Of a DNA stretch of 64,000 bases, positions 35,544 through 44,182 are shown in pieces. The stretch comes from CAYNFR01 sp964616755 (GTDB lineage Bacteria; Bacteroidota; Bacteroidia; Chitinophagales; Saprospiraceae): positions 20,971 through 84,970 of the forward strand of contig CAZTSI010000011.1 in the NCBI GenBank assembly GCA_964616755.1, written 5' to 3'. Both the position numbers and the translations under genes were made by a program. Within the stretch, counting starts at the first letter, position 1. Each line of letters starts with the position of its first letter. Below the pieces are notes generated by a model. It saw only the letters and a list, made by a program, of their open reading frames with translations, ran no database searches and had not been told where the DNA came from.

Positions 35544-36279
35544 CTATCGTACCCCTGAACGCAGATCAAGGTAATTAGTAATAAGCAACTGCAAAGTATC
35601 ATTGGCTTTGCGACTGTCCCCGTATGGTTTTATGATATTATGGTGTAAATAGCCAAAATGGATGTTGCTTTGTTTATTAAGCCGAAATCCCAAAGCAATA
35701 AAAAGTCTATTTAGATCTAAATTATTGCGCACAATCCTTCGTACAAATCCCAAAAAATCTATTCAAATCAAGCCAAAAACAAGGTATTGTTCACCAATTC
35801 CCTTTAATTCAATAGAAATGTGACCATATGTCGATATCTGCCCCGCTATTTAAACAAGTTACCTTCAACTTCACGTTTACCTTACGTGTTCTAAAAAAAC
35901 ATTTTCTAAACGCTCTTGTTCGCGTTGATATCGATGATGAACATAAAATTGACCTAATTTTTGCTGCAAGGTTAATTGTTGCCATTTCCGATATTGGTTA
36001 TTCTTAGTATCTATCGGTTGCCCACCATAAGGAAAGCTAACAATCCAAGTACATCTAACCGTTAGCATTACTTGGCTAGACAAATGATAATCTATCCCAA
36101 TTCTTGCGAGCGACTGTTGCAAATCTCTTACAACTGTTATGTCTTTTAAATTGATACTCTGTGTGAAGACTTCATTTCTCGGCATTGCGATTGTTTCCAT
36201 AATACATCCCCAATGAATTAAATTGATCTGTCGTCTGAGTTTGCAGGCTAATACTTAAGCAAGCTCGAAGATCACGCAT
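35544..36279 (-). pseudogene. Decayed DUF2490 outer-membrane protein gene
   Basis: Fragments of a DUF2490-like beta-barrel protein are spread over several frames. From 36279 the minus strand encodes TTDQFNSLGMYYGNNRNA-type sequence, ending in a stop. A shift then leads into MPRNEVFTQSINLKD, GIDYHLSSQVML and HHRYQREQERLENVF, which ends at 35877. A further shift and an in-frame stop lie between 35754 and 35876 (IELKGIGEQYLVFGL, stop, then IDFLGF). The C-terminus NRLFIALGFRLNKQ is in the last frame. The reading pieces look continuous only if at least two frameshifts and one stop are ignored. The signal peptide also looks poor. DUF2490 is a Bacteroidetes outer-membrane family of unknown function. 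Confidence 0.75.
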
Positions 36280-36342
36280 AATATGAGCCATTCAGGATAG
36301 AATTTTAATTGGAAAGAAATGCTCCTATTACGATGGCTTTTG

Positions 36343-37398
36343 CTATTTATTCACTTCTTTAAGTACAACTATGGATCCAATGATGGCTGGCAAAAAAACC
36401 AGAAAACTTCGATACAATACAGTAAAGGATGGAATAACATCATTGGGCACGATGGTACCCATAAGTGCCGCTATACTTATCTCAGCGATACCGCTTCCCC
36501 CTGGGCTAGGTGAAAAATAAAGCAATAAATACAAAACAGCTTGAATTGCTATAACCACCCAAAAATCAGCTTCTACCCCAAATGCCCATAGGATTACCAC
36601 TGCCAAGATAAATTTGTTAAAATACAAAAGGATGGTCAACAAAAAACTCCACAACATCAAATAGGGTTTGCTTTTTAACATCTGAGCGTACGTACTACGA
36701 TATTCTTTTAACTTTTGGCTTATTAGTATCCCAAAATTTTTGAGACGATCACCTATTTGTTGATGAAATTGAGCAACCCCTTTGCTCAGCATTTGAATGG
36801 CACCCCCAATTATTGCTGGTGAAACCAGTGCCACAATCATCACAATCAACAAGGTAGAAAATGTCTTAAACCCGAAATTTGTCAAGCTTAAAACCAAACC
36901 CGAAGGACTGTTGTCCTTTAAGATATGCAATCCCATAGCCCCCACCAGTGGAAAAAAAATGATCGTAGAGATCCAATTGAAAAATGAGGCACTCACACTA
37001 TCAGGTACTTTGACGCCATTTTTATAATAAACATAGATTTGAGCAGGGCCACCACCACTTTGTGAGGGAGTAATTGCGCCCATGAAGATATTGGCGAGAT
37101 TAGCCTTTATACTGACCCATTGAGAAATACCAGGCACTAATTCTCTTACAAAAATGTGGTTTCTTAATCCCCCTAAAAATAGATCATTTATCAAAAAAAG
37201 AAAACCCAATAACAAATATTTCCAATCTACTTGAGACCATATTTTAAATGTGTTAGAGGAGCCCGAATAAAGGAAAATACCCAATAAGGTCACAATACTG
37301 ATCGTAGCAAAGATGATGGTACCTCTTTTTATATTCTTAGAGCTTAGCAAGAATTTGTTTTGCGTAGAATTGTCAGATTTGGGGATCAGTTCATTCAT
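36343..37398 (-). CDS. Flippase-like membrane protein (UPF0104/LPG synthase TM domain)
   Basis: This 351-residue polytopic membrane protein has about eight hydrophobic segments and matches the lysylphosphatidylglycerol synthase transmembrane region (UPF0104/flippase-like) family. Key parts are TPSQSGGGPAQIYVYY near residue 110-125 and the late YFSPSPGGSGIAEISIAAL near residue 290. Family members flip lipids or polyprenyl-linked sugars. It lacks the C-terminal aminoacyl transferase domain of MprF. It starts 9 bp after the phosphatase-family gene at 37408, so the two are co-transcribed and may share a lipid substrate. Confidence 0.85.
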   Translation of the reverse strand: MNELIPKSDNSTQNKFLLSSKNIKRGTIIFATISIVTLLGIFLYSGSSNTFKIWSQVDWKYLLLGFLFLINDLFLGGLRNHIFVRELVPGISQWVSIKANLANIFMGAITPSQSGGGPAQIYVYYKNGVKVPDSVSASFFNWISTIIFFPLVGAMGLHILKDNSPSGLVLSLTNFGFKTFSTLLIVMIVALVSPAIIGGAIQMLSKGVAQFHQQIGDRLKNFGILISQKLKEYRSTYAQMLKSKPYLMLWSFLLTILLYFNKFILAVVILWAFGVEADFWVVIAIQAVLYLLLYFSPSPGGSGIAEISIAALMGTIVPNDVIPSFTVLYRSFLVFLPAIIGSIVVLKEVNK

Positions 37399-37407
37399 TT
37401 TTGATTT

Positions 37408-38769
37408 CTATTTCAACCAGTTATTGATGACGGAATATAAGGTCTCAGTTCTAACAAATTTATCCATCAAACCTGATTGGTTTGAAATAATCGGAACAAC
37501 CATATGGTCACGATGCAATGAACCATGTGAGCCTTTATGCTCAGGTATCTCCCAAAAATCTCTAAAATCATAACCAACTGTAGCACTAATGACTACATCA
37601 CCCGAACGATCACTGCGCATAAGTTTTGAGATTTGGTAAAGGCTATCAGGATAATTAGTATCCCTACTTCTCTGCAAAGCTTCCATTGTGGTTATTCCAA
37701 CAACATCATTACCTAGACCGAGCACATCATCAGATTCAATGCGATACGTCATTGTATCAGCAGAAGATTGCGTCACTATCGCGGATCCCTTTTTATTTCT
37801 TACGACAAAGCTATTATTGGTCTTACGATAGATCATCAAGTCAACAGCCGGTTCAATTAAAAGCGTTTGTAGTACTTCTCCATGCTTAGTCCATAAACCA
37901 TCTTCTCGGTACATTTCCTTATGATCTAAGAAGCTGATAGTTGCAAATGAATTACCAGAAATAAAGACTGCAACCTCAGGCAACAAAGCATGAATTGTTG
38001 GATATTCTAATACCCGATATCCGTTCTTTTTAAAAAACTTGCCTAGGTCTAAATGTGTATGCGTGGCTGTCAAGCCGTGATCAGAGGCGACAAGAATAAG
38101 AGTATCTTGGTATTGCTGTCTAAATTTTAGCCCTTCGATCATTTCACCTAAGCTCTTATCGGCTATACTGTACGCTTCATGTGTACGCGCATCATCATAA
38201 TGATAGGTATGAGAATCCCAGTCTACGCTCGGAAAAACAGCGAATACAAAAGATGGATTGTTATCTAGAGATTTCAACAATAATTGATGACCAGCCAAAT
38301 CGACGGCGTGATGCTCATGGTAGAAATGGGCTCTAAAGTATAGTTTTGTTTTACCCTTTGCCGTGACGTCATTTTCTGGAAGGACGCCTTTGGTAATCAT
38401 ATTGTATATGTTAATGCCGTCTTTATGCAATTCAAAAAGCGATGGAAATTCGGGGTTCATATCCGCATTAAAATATTTTGCTTCATACCCGCAATAACTC
38501 CTCATCGTATCTCTACTCCATCTGCCCTTTTCGAAATACGTAGGTTTGTCGAACCACCGAATACCCGTGATATCGTGATCGGCAGGAGACGACCCTGTCA
38601 ATATAGGAAGATATGCTGGCCCCGTGGTAGATGGAAAAGTTGTAGTCCCTAGACTGTAAGAGCCACTTTGGATCATTGCCGCCATGTTTGGCAGTTTACC
38701 TTCTTCTAACAACTTGGTTAATATGTCTGGACGCGCGCCATCTACCAAGTAAAATATCACCTTTTTCAT
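37408..38769 (-). CDS. Alkaline-phosphatase-superfamily phosphodiesterase
   Basis: This 453-residue protein begins directly with the superfamily core MKKVIFYLVDGARPDIL (metal Asp at about 10). The nucleophile is Thr/Ser in TTTFPSTTGPAYLPIL (about 43-58). Metal residues follow in FPSVDWDSHTYHYDD and LVASDHGLTATHTH, and in HKGSHGSLHRDHM. The type I phosphodiesterase/nucleotide pyrophosphatase family fits. There is no signal peptide. It could cleave a phosphodiester or phosphoryl group on a lipid or glycan headgroup, given the flippase-like partner downstream. Substrate unknown. Confidence 0.87.
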   Translation of the reverse strand: MKKVIFYLVDGARPDILTKLLEEGKLPNMAAMIQSGSYSLGTTTFPSTTGPAYLPILTGSSPADHDITGIRWFDKPTYFEKGRWSRDTMRSYCGYEAKYFNADMNPEFPSLFELHKDGINIYNMITKGVLPENDVTAKGKTKLYFRAHFYHEHHAVDLAGHQLLLKSLDNNPSFVFAVFPSVDWDSHTYHYDDARTHEAYSIADKSLGEMIEGLKFRQQYQDTLILVASDHGLTATHTHLDLGKFFKKNGYRVLEYPTIHALLPEVAVFISGNSFATISFLDHKEMYREDGLWTKHGEVLQTLLIEPAVDLMIYRKTNNSFVVRNKKGSAIVTQSSADTMTYRIESDDVLGLGNDVVGITTMEALQRSRDTNYPDSLYQISKLMRSDRSGDVVISATVGYDFRDFWEIPEHKGSHGSLHRDHMVVPIISNQSGLMDKFVRTETLYSVINNWLK

Positions 38770-38835
38770 CCCTCTAATTCCTTCGAGCCAAAGGTAAAGA
38801 TTAATTATGGCACATAACTTACATGCGCTGAGTAA

Positions 38836-40506
38836 TCATCCATTATGAATGACTATGAGAGATTGGCTATGTTGGGCATCAGCGATAATTGTCGTCAGCG
38901 TATAAATGCCGTCAATGAGCCCCGAAAGAGGTATTTGATATTCGCCCGCCGCCAAGTTTAATTGCTGATAAACTATCTTTCCACTATTACTCACGATGAT
39001 CAATCGAGCAATAGTGTGCTTAGTAGAAAACGTAAGGACTTGGCTGGCTGGATTAGGATAGATCGTCCATGGAGAAGCAGTGCTCGCCTCAGAAGTATTA
39101 TGCTCGCATCCGTTAGGTTGGCTATATTGTAATATTAGTCTGACGAGAATATCATTGAGTTTTTCTACTTCATAATCGGGTTCGATGTGCTCCAAGTGAT
39201 CTCCTCCAATGCCGCTATGGTCGGTGATAAAAACATAAGTACCATTAGTGGCAAGCGCCATAAACTTCATGAGAAATTCCGTTTGACGATTTATACCGCT
39301 GGCCGTAATTGGAATGATTTTTATCCCCATTGCAGATGCTTGCGCTACTTGACTTTTGATACGGTTCATGGTCTTCGCATCCTCATGTGGTGGAGCATCA
39401 AGCAACAAAAAAAGAATACGCGTAACGGTCGTCCCACTCCATTGCTGATCTAGTGCTTCATCTAAGGCTTCTTCAATGGCCTCTGGATAATCGCCACCAC
39501 CCTCAGCACGCTGTTCTGCTATAAAGTTTAGAGTCGATTGATACTCAGGACTCATATCTTGTGTACGTGTGACATACTCATCACCATGATCGCGATAAAA
39601 TACGGATCCTATGCTAAGTGTCCTATCATTCAATTGATCCTTTGCACGACGAATAACATCAGTTAATTCAGATTGTAAGTAGGCAATTTCGTCGCCCATA
39701 GAACCAGTCGCATCCACTACAAACATTATTTGGATCTCTTGCTGTGAAGGACATACTTGTCGCACCACATGTTGATTCACTCCGTTTTCAATCGACTTGG
39801 GACCGTCAATGTATTGCACTCCTTGAGGCGTAGTGATTCTTATGCGGAGCGCAGATTTGTCGCTTTGTCTCGAATATAGTTCATACCATAATTCTGCACG
39901 TCCTGCATTATCTGAAAGGGCGATCCAAATTGGTTCATCAGAAGCATTTAATAATTCTGCTTTGGCATTCGCGATGGGAAAATTCTGTTCATTTCTAACA
40001 AAAACGGTATACCGAAAACGAGGATATATTTGCCAATAGGCCTGCATTTGCCCGTAGATACTGTCTGCGGTAAGCTCTTTCCAATCCTCCCATTTATTCA
40101 AGTCATTCCATTCCCCCGCTGTCAGTTGGCCGGCAGCGGCTTGCTGCATATTCTCCGAGGTAGATATTCGCCCTCCTTCTGGCGATGCAGCGTATCTTTC
40201 AAATACTACAGAAGAGGAAGTCGTTAGGGTCATGCGGCCATCTGCTACGTAAGCGGACATTGCTGTTGCGCTGATGTTTGGAGCGGATCGGTTATAAGCC
40301 ACCTTGGTGGCTTTTACACTTTCTTCTAGCGATGGAGCTAGAACATCCATGGATTCATACTTACTTTCTTCGACCATAACGGACTCCTTGGATTCAAGGA
40401 CTTCCTTTTTATCTGGCAAGCTTTCTGTTATCAATTCTTGTTTTGATTTACACGCATGGATAGCAATAATTACAAACATTAAGATAGAAGATAGGCGATA
40501 TTTCAT
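38836..40506 (-). CDS. VWA lipoprotein with a T9SS C-terminal sorting domain
   Basis: This 556-residue protein has a lipoprotein-type N-terminus (SSILMFVIIAIHAC, Cys about 19). Residues 20-160 are low-complexity and charged. Beta-rich residues 160-260 are followed by a VWA domain (about 262-440) whose metal site reads FVVDATGSMGD, with late LFLLLDAPPH. The last about 75 residues (SPWTIYPNPASQVLTFS to DGIYTLTT and SQSLIVIHNG) form a type A T9SS sorting domain, opening with YPNPAS. Carrying both a lipobox and a T9SS tail is unusual; one may be nonfunctional, or the start may be different. Ligand unknown. Confidence 0.8.
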   Translation of the reverse strand: MKYRLSSILMFVIIAIHACKSKQELITESLPDKKEVLESKESVMVEESKYESMDVLAPSLEESVKATKVAYNRSAPNISATAMSAYVADGRMTLTTSSSVVFERYAASPEGGRISTSENMQQAAAGQLTAGEWNDLNKWEDWKELTADSIYGQMQAYWQIYPRFRYTVFVRNEQNFPIANAKAELLNASDEPIWIALSDNAGRAELWYELYSRQSDKSALRIRITTPQGVQYIDGPKSIENGVNQHVVRQVCPSQQEIQIMFVVDATGSMGDEIAYLQSELTDVIRRAKDQLNDRTLSIGSVFYRDHGDEYVTRTQDMSPEYQSTLNFIAEQRAEGGGDYPEAIEEALDEALDQQWSGTTVTRILFLLLDAPPHEDAKTMNRIKSQVAQASAMGIKIIPITASGINRQTEFLMKFMALATNGTYVFITDHSGIGGDHLEHIEPDYEVEKLNDILVRLILQYSQPNGCEHNTSEASTASPWTIYPNPASQVLTFSTKHTIARLIIVSNSGKIVYQQLNLAAGEYQIPLSGLIDGIYTLTTIIADAQHSQSLIVIHNG

Positions 40507-40670
40507 AAACTAGCGTTTGAACCTAAGATGAAATTCATGGGTAAAAAACATAAAATAAAGTAAAAATAAATTCGCGTAAGACGTCAATGCTTTTCTTCTC
40601 CTCGATGATTTTGAAAGCTATCCTTTAGGTTAATCATTTAAATTGAAGTAAGATTTAAGGTCGATTTCCT

Positions 40671-40678
40671 TACTTTTG
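40671..40678 (+). promoter_or_regulatory. TAnnTTTG -7 element for the ECF sigma operon
   Basis: TACTTTTG matches the Bacteroidetes -7 box exactly. A TTG lies at 40643-40645, 25 nt upstream, a little longer than the usual -33 spacing. RNA would start near 40683-40686, at or just after the TTG start codon, favouring a downstream start. Confidence 0.4.
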
Positions 40679-40682
40679 CATC

Positions 40683-41258
40683 TTGATCAAACCTCAAGTG
40701 TCATTGGCCCATAAGGATGAGAATGAATTGCTGCGCGAATATCTGCGCCATCGAGATATTGAGCTCTTAGGGCAATTGTTTAATCCTTACATTTCTTTGG
40801 TCTATGGGGTAGCACTCAAATTTCTTCAAGACGGTGATGATGCCCAAGATGCAGTGATGGACATTTTTGAAAAATTGCACAAGCGTTCCATAAACCCTGA
40901 AATCAATAATTTTAAGGCCTATCTCTATACGGCTTGCAGAAATCATTGCTACGAAGAATTGAGACGACGAAATGTCCTCTTAAAAAAGGAAAAAGAACAT
41001 TCGTTTATGCATTCCGACCAAATTGTTCATCTTGATGATGTGGAAAGTGAAGAAGAATTGAGAAAGCTTGAGACGTGTATAGCTCAATTGGACTTGTCTC
41101 AACGGGAATGTATAAAAATGTTTTACTATCAAAAAAAGAGTTATCAGGAAATAGGAGAATTGCTTCAGATAAATTTTAACCAAGTGCGATCAAAAATTCA
41201 AAATGGTCGTAGAAATTTAAAACTGTGCATTGAGTCCTTAGCCAATAATCGAATATGA
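40683..41258 (+). CDS. ECF RNA polymerase sigma factor
   Basis: This 191-residue sigma-70 family protein has region 2 (GVALKFLQDGDDAQDAVMDIFEKL, FKAYLYTACRNHCYEELRRR) and region 4 (LDLSQRECIKMFYYQKKSYQEIGELLQINFNQVRSKIQNGRRNL), without region 1 or 3. This matches an ECF factor. The start is uncertain: TTG at 40683, GTG at 40698 or TTG at 40704, since no ATG lies in frame and the promoter box at 40671 leaves little leader. Its stop overlaps the next gene's ATG by 4 bp, so the downstream membrane protein is probably its regulator. Confidence 0.9.
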   Translation: MIKPQVSLAHKDENELLREYLRHRDIELLGQLFNPYISLVYGVALKFLQDGDDAQDAVMDIFEKLHKRSINPEINNFKAYLYTACRNHCYEELRRRNVLLKKEKEHSFMHSDQIVHLDDVESEEELRKLETCIAQLDLSQRECIKMFYYQKKSYQEIGELLQINFNQVRSKIQNGRRNLKLCIESLANNRI

Positions 41259-42391
41259 AGTGGCAATCACATATCATTAAATACCTCAAAGGTGATCTCA
41301 GTAGAGAAGAACAATGGCAACTCGAAAAAGAGGCCCTCGATGATGATTTCTTAGCGGAGGCTTGGGAAGGGTATGTTTTGCAGCCCAACGCTCAGCATGA
41401 GGTACGACTTCGCAGCTTAGAGCAATCGATTCATACGCCAAAGGGGCGACGAGTGATTCGGTTCAAACAGCTTGTTCCCTTTGCGGCGGCGGCGGCAGTT
41501 CTAATTTCTGTTTCCACGTATTTTCTTCTTAAAGACAGTGCAAAAGATATCACTAATGACCTTGTGGTAATGCAGACATCTGAGGAATCCGAACAAGTCG
41601 CAAGTTCATTTTCTGACATTGACTCAGACGCACGAACATTAAATCCGCCCGTTGCAGTCGACGTCGCACAGGAGGAAAATAAACCATCGAAATATTCCAA
41701 CTCGACAAATTCGCGAAGTAAACTAGTGGATGAAACTAATATTAATTCTGCATCCGTCGATTCAAAAAAAACCATTACGCCTACCGAAAATGCATCAAAT
41801 CAACATGTTGATTTGGCTATTCTGGGTGAAAAAGATGGCGCCTTTTCGAATGATCTCAGTAAGGCAACAGGGACTCAGCCATCCTTACTATTAGCGGCCG
41901 TTGTAGAAAAAAGCTTACCTGCTGATCAAGAGTCCACATCCTTTAAAGCATCTGTGAATGATTCTCCTTCTTTTGTTGCTCAAGGCGCAAAGGAAGTTGG
42001 AAGTATTAGCCGCTCAGAAATAATTGTCGCAGAGAACAACGTAATCGCTCTTACATTAGTGAATGAAAACGATGATCAAGGTCTTACACCTCATACTTTT
42101 GAACCCAAAATAGGCCTGGCTGCTTTTTTAAAGGAGTTGGGTGAAAAGACGATTATTACTCGAGAATGGCTTTTTATGAGAGGGATAAGCGTCCCTCAGA
42201 AAGTTGTGCTCAGTTTTGAATTGACAGAGCAAGGGCTTCCTATCAAGCTCAAGATATTAACATCTTCTGCACTAGATGATGTAAACAAAGAAGCTATCCG
42301 TTTAATGAATTTGGGGCATGAATGGAGAAATGACGACCTTATGATTAAAGAATTGACTTTCGAACTGGAGTTTCCCTTGATAAAAAATTGA
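41255..42391 (+). CDS. Anti-sigma-like membrane protein with TonB-like C-terminus
   Basis: This 378-residue protein is coupled to the sigma factor by an ATGA overlap. Residues 1-65 resemble the acidic, helical cytoplasmic part of Bacteroidetes anti-sigma factors (IIKYLKGDLSREEQWQLEKEALDDDF). One membrane helix is at about 70-90 (LVPFAAAAAVLISVSTYFLL). A long Ser/Thr-rich periplasmic linker runs from 90 to 290, and the last about 85 residues (VPQKVVLSFELTEQGLPIKLKIL, LDDVNKEAIRLMNLGHEW) resemble a TonB C-terminal domain. It may sequester the sigma factor and respond to an envelope signal. Confidence 0.7.
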   Translation: MKWQSHIIKYLKGDLSREEQWQLEKEALDDDFLAEAWEGYVLQPNAQHEVRLRSLEQSIHTPKGRRVIRFKQLVPFAAAAAVLISVSTYFLLKDSAKDITNDLVVMQTSEESEQVASSFSDIDSDARTLNPPVAVDVAQEENKPSKYSNSTNSRSKLVDETNINSASVDSKKTITPTENASNQHVDLAILGEKDGAFSNDLSKATGTQPSLLLAAVVEKSLPADQESTSFKASVNDSPSFVAQGAKEVGSISRSEIIVAENNVIALTLVNENDDQGLTPHTFEPKIGLAAFLKELGEKTIITREWLFMRGISVPQKVVLSFELTEQGLPIKLKILTSSALDDVNKEAIRLMNLGHEWRNDDLMIKELTFELEFPLIKN

Positions 42392-42418
42392 TAATCTCAA
42401 TAAATTTTTGCATATTTG
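42388..42418 (+). promoter_or_regulatory. Candidate RES/Xre promoter overlapping operator
   Basis: A TTG at 42388-42390 and CATATTTG at 42411-42418 are 20 nt apart. The second box matches TAnnTTTG at all but the first position. It lies inside the left arm of the palindrome at 42410, so binding there would block polymerase. Confidence 0.4.
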
Positions 42419-42440
42419 TTGTAAACAATCACAAATATGC
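42410..42440. promoter_or_regulatory. Palindromic operator over the antitoxin start codon
   Basis: Perfect 9-bp inverted arms GCATATTTG (42410-42418) and CAAATATGC (42432-42440) flank a 13-nt spacer. The spacer contains a second dyad, TTGT and ACAA at 42419-42422 and 42425-42428 (two bases apart). The right arm includes the antitoxin ATG at 42437. This layout is what autoregulation by the Xre antitoxin would use. Confidence 0.65.
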
Positions 42441-42865
42441 AAAATGAAGACACGTACCAGATTTTAGGTGTTGAAGATGCAGCTTTAGCCTATGCTCAGC
42501 AACCTAACCCACTCCGCCTCATCTACAAGTCTCGTGAGGGTATTTCACGTCAGTCACTTAATCATCTTGCCAAGGATATGAGACGAAGCGTGCAAGAATT
42601 AGCAGAGATACTGCCCTCAAGCTATTCTACGCTCACCAAAAAAAACCTTTTTGACAAATCTACAAGTGAGCATATTTTATTGCTTAAAGCTCTTTACGAA
42701 TATGGCATTGATGTATTTGGGAATGTTTCGAGGTTTAATGGTTGGCTGGATACGCCTGTTGGATATTTTGATAATGCTACTTTGTACTCCTTACTCGACA
42801 CCTCATTTGGTATTGATTTGGTCAAGCAAGAATTAGCAAAAATAGATTTAGGCATGCCGTTTTAA
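42437..42865 (+). CDS. Xre/MbcA/ParS-type antitoxin (DUF2384)
   Basis: This 142-residue antitoxin pairs with the RES toxin downstream. The N-terminal half contains a helix-turn-helix (EGISRQSLNHLAKDMRRSVQELAEIL). The C-terminal DUF2384 part has VFGNVSRFNGWLDTPVGYFDNATLYSLLDTSFGIDLVKQEL, the family-typical toxin-binding and DNA-binding segment. Its stop and the toxin's ATG share a base (TAATG). It should repress the operon through the palindrome spanning its start. Confidence 0.93.
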   Translation: MQNEDTYQILGVEDAALAYAQQPNPLRLIYKSREGISRQSLNHLAKDMRRSVQELAEILPSSYSTLTKKNLFDKSTSEHILLLKALYEYGIDVFGNVSRFNGWLDTPVGYFDNATLYSLLDTSFGIDLVKQELAKIDLGMPF

Positions 42866-43335
42866 TGAAGGTGTATCGAATCGATCGAATTAAGTATGCT
42901 GACCAAGTCTTGTCAGGAATCGGTGCTGCCAAATTTGGTGGTAGGTGGAATGAACTAGAGACTCCGGCCGTTTACGGTTCTGAGAGCCGATCTTTGGCTT
43001 TGTTAGAAATACTCGTTCAATTGCGAAAGAATGATTATATGCCAAACGATAAAATAGTAGTAACGTTGGACGTTAATGAGGAGCACTTATTAAAATTAAG
43101 GCTTGACGATCTTCCGCCGTACTGGAATAGTTTGCCGCAGCCTCACCCCAACACCAAGAAGCTACTACAACAACATTGTGTCAAGGGTTCTTATCTTGGT
43201 CTTCAGGTTCCCTCAGTAGTAATGCAAGAAGAATACAACATTGTTCTCTACCCTCTTTTTAAGGATTATTATCAGTCTGTGCGGGTAGAGAATATTCAAG
43301 CCCTACAATGGGATGCTAGATTAGGGCGGCAGTAA
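42865..43335 (+). CDS. RES-domain toxin
   Basis: This 156-residue RES-family toxin resembles NAD+-depleting MbcT-like toxins. The conserved Arg is in the opening KVYRIDRIKYAD or FGGRWN block, the Ser/Glu region is YGSESRSLALLEIL near residue 50, and the later Ser and Asn are in LQVPSVVMQEEYNIVLYP near residue 120. It is translationally coupled to the antitoxin. Known members drive NAD+ loss or phosphorolysis in the cytoplasm; that activity is inferred here. Confidence 0.9.
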   Translation: MKVYRIDRIKYADQVLSGIGAAKFGGRWNELETPAVYGSESRSLALLEILVQLRKNDYMPNDKIVVTLDVNEEHLLKLRLDDLPPYWNSLPQPHPNTKKLLQQHCVKGSYLGLQVPSVVMQEEYNIVLYPLFKDYYQSVRVENIQALQWDARLGRQ

Positions 43336-43414
43336 CTCGCTTCTATCAAGGATGTATTGCCTCTTTCCAACTTTTTGTTCTCAAATCAGTTAATAGACCT
43401 TAATCTTCTTACTA

Positions 43415-44182
43415 ATGAATGACTTACTATTATCTCTCATAGCAGTGGTGGCCTTCAATTTAGCTATTTTCCCCATTGCCTTTCGTTTGCAAACTGATAA
43501 GCTTACGGATATCACTTATTCTCTCAGCTTTATTTTTTTGGCTGCATTCGGATTATTGCGAAGCGATGCATTTGCTGATCCTGTCAGACTAATTACTGCA
43601 TCGATAGTTATTTTTTGGGCAATAAGGCTTGGTTATTTCCTATTAAAAAGAGTCAGTCAGCTCGGCAAGGATGCGCGATTTGACAACATTAGGGTCAATT
43701 TCAAACGTTTTTTGAGATTTTTCTTCATTCAAGGGGTAAGTTCTTGGATAATAAGTATTCCACTACTAATATTATTCTATAGTAAAGATCAAGTTTCGGT
43801 GACCAATATATGGATTATGGGTGGCTGGATAATTGCGGTAGGAGGTCTATTGCTTGAGTCAATATCGGATTATCAAAAATCTCAATTCAAAAATATGCCA
43901 GGGAATGCTGACAAATTTTTTACGGGTGGGTTATATAAAAAGATTCGCTATCCCAACTATTTAGGAGAGATCCTGTTTTGGATAGGAATTTTTATCTGTA
44001 CGAGCATCGTATTGGATGGTATCCAATGGCTTTCGATTGTCAGTCCAATCGTCATCATCTTGCTGTTGACGAGGTTAAGTGGCATTCCTATTCTAGAAAA
44101 ATCTAGAGCTGTAAAATACGCCAAATCCCCTGAGTACCAGAGCTATCTTAAAAATACGTATTTGCTTATTCCTGGATATTGA
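43415..44182 (+). CDS. DUF1295/steroid 5-alpha-reductase-like membrane protein
   Basis: This 255-residue integral membrane protein has about six hydrophobic segments. The C-terminal family motif is FTGGLYKKIRYPNYLGEILFWIGIFI (about residues 168-193), typical of DUF1295/isoprenylcysteine methyltransferase-like and steroid reductase-like enzymes. It ends ...SRAVKYAKSPEYQSYLKNTYLLIPGY, also typical. The cofactor and lipid substrate are unknown. It lies 79 bp after the RES toxin and is followed by the grpE upstream region. Confidence 0.85.
   Translation: MNDLLLSLIAVVAFNLAIFPIAFRLQTDKLTDITYSLSFIFLAAFGLLRSDAFADPVRLITASIVIFWAIRLGYFLLKRVSQLGKDARFDNIRVNFKRFLRFFFIQGVSSWIISIPLLILFYSKDQVSVTNIWIMGGWIIAVGGLLLESISDYQKSQFKNMPGNADKFFTGGLYKKIRYPNYLGEILFWIGIFICTSIVLDGIQWLSIVSPIVIILLLTRLSGIPILEKSRAVKYAKSPEYQSYLKNTYLLIPGY

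Noticed and set aside
36319..36513. 64-codon plus-strand frame over the end of the flippase-like gene
   Set aside because: It is antisense to a clear membrane protein gene and has no recognisable features.
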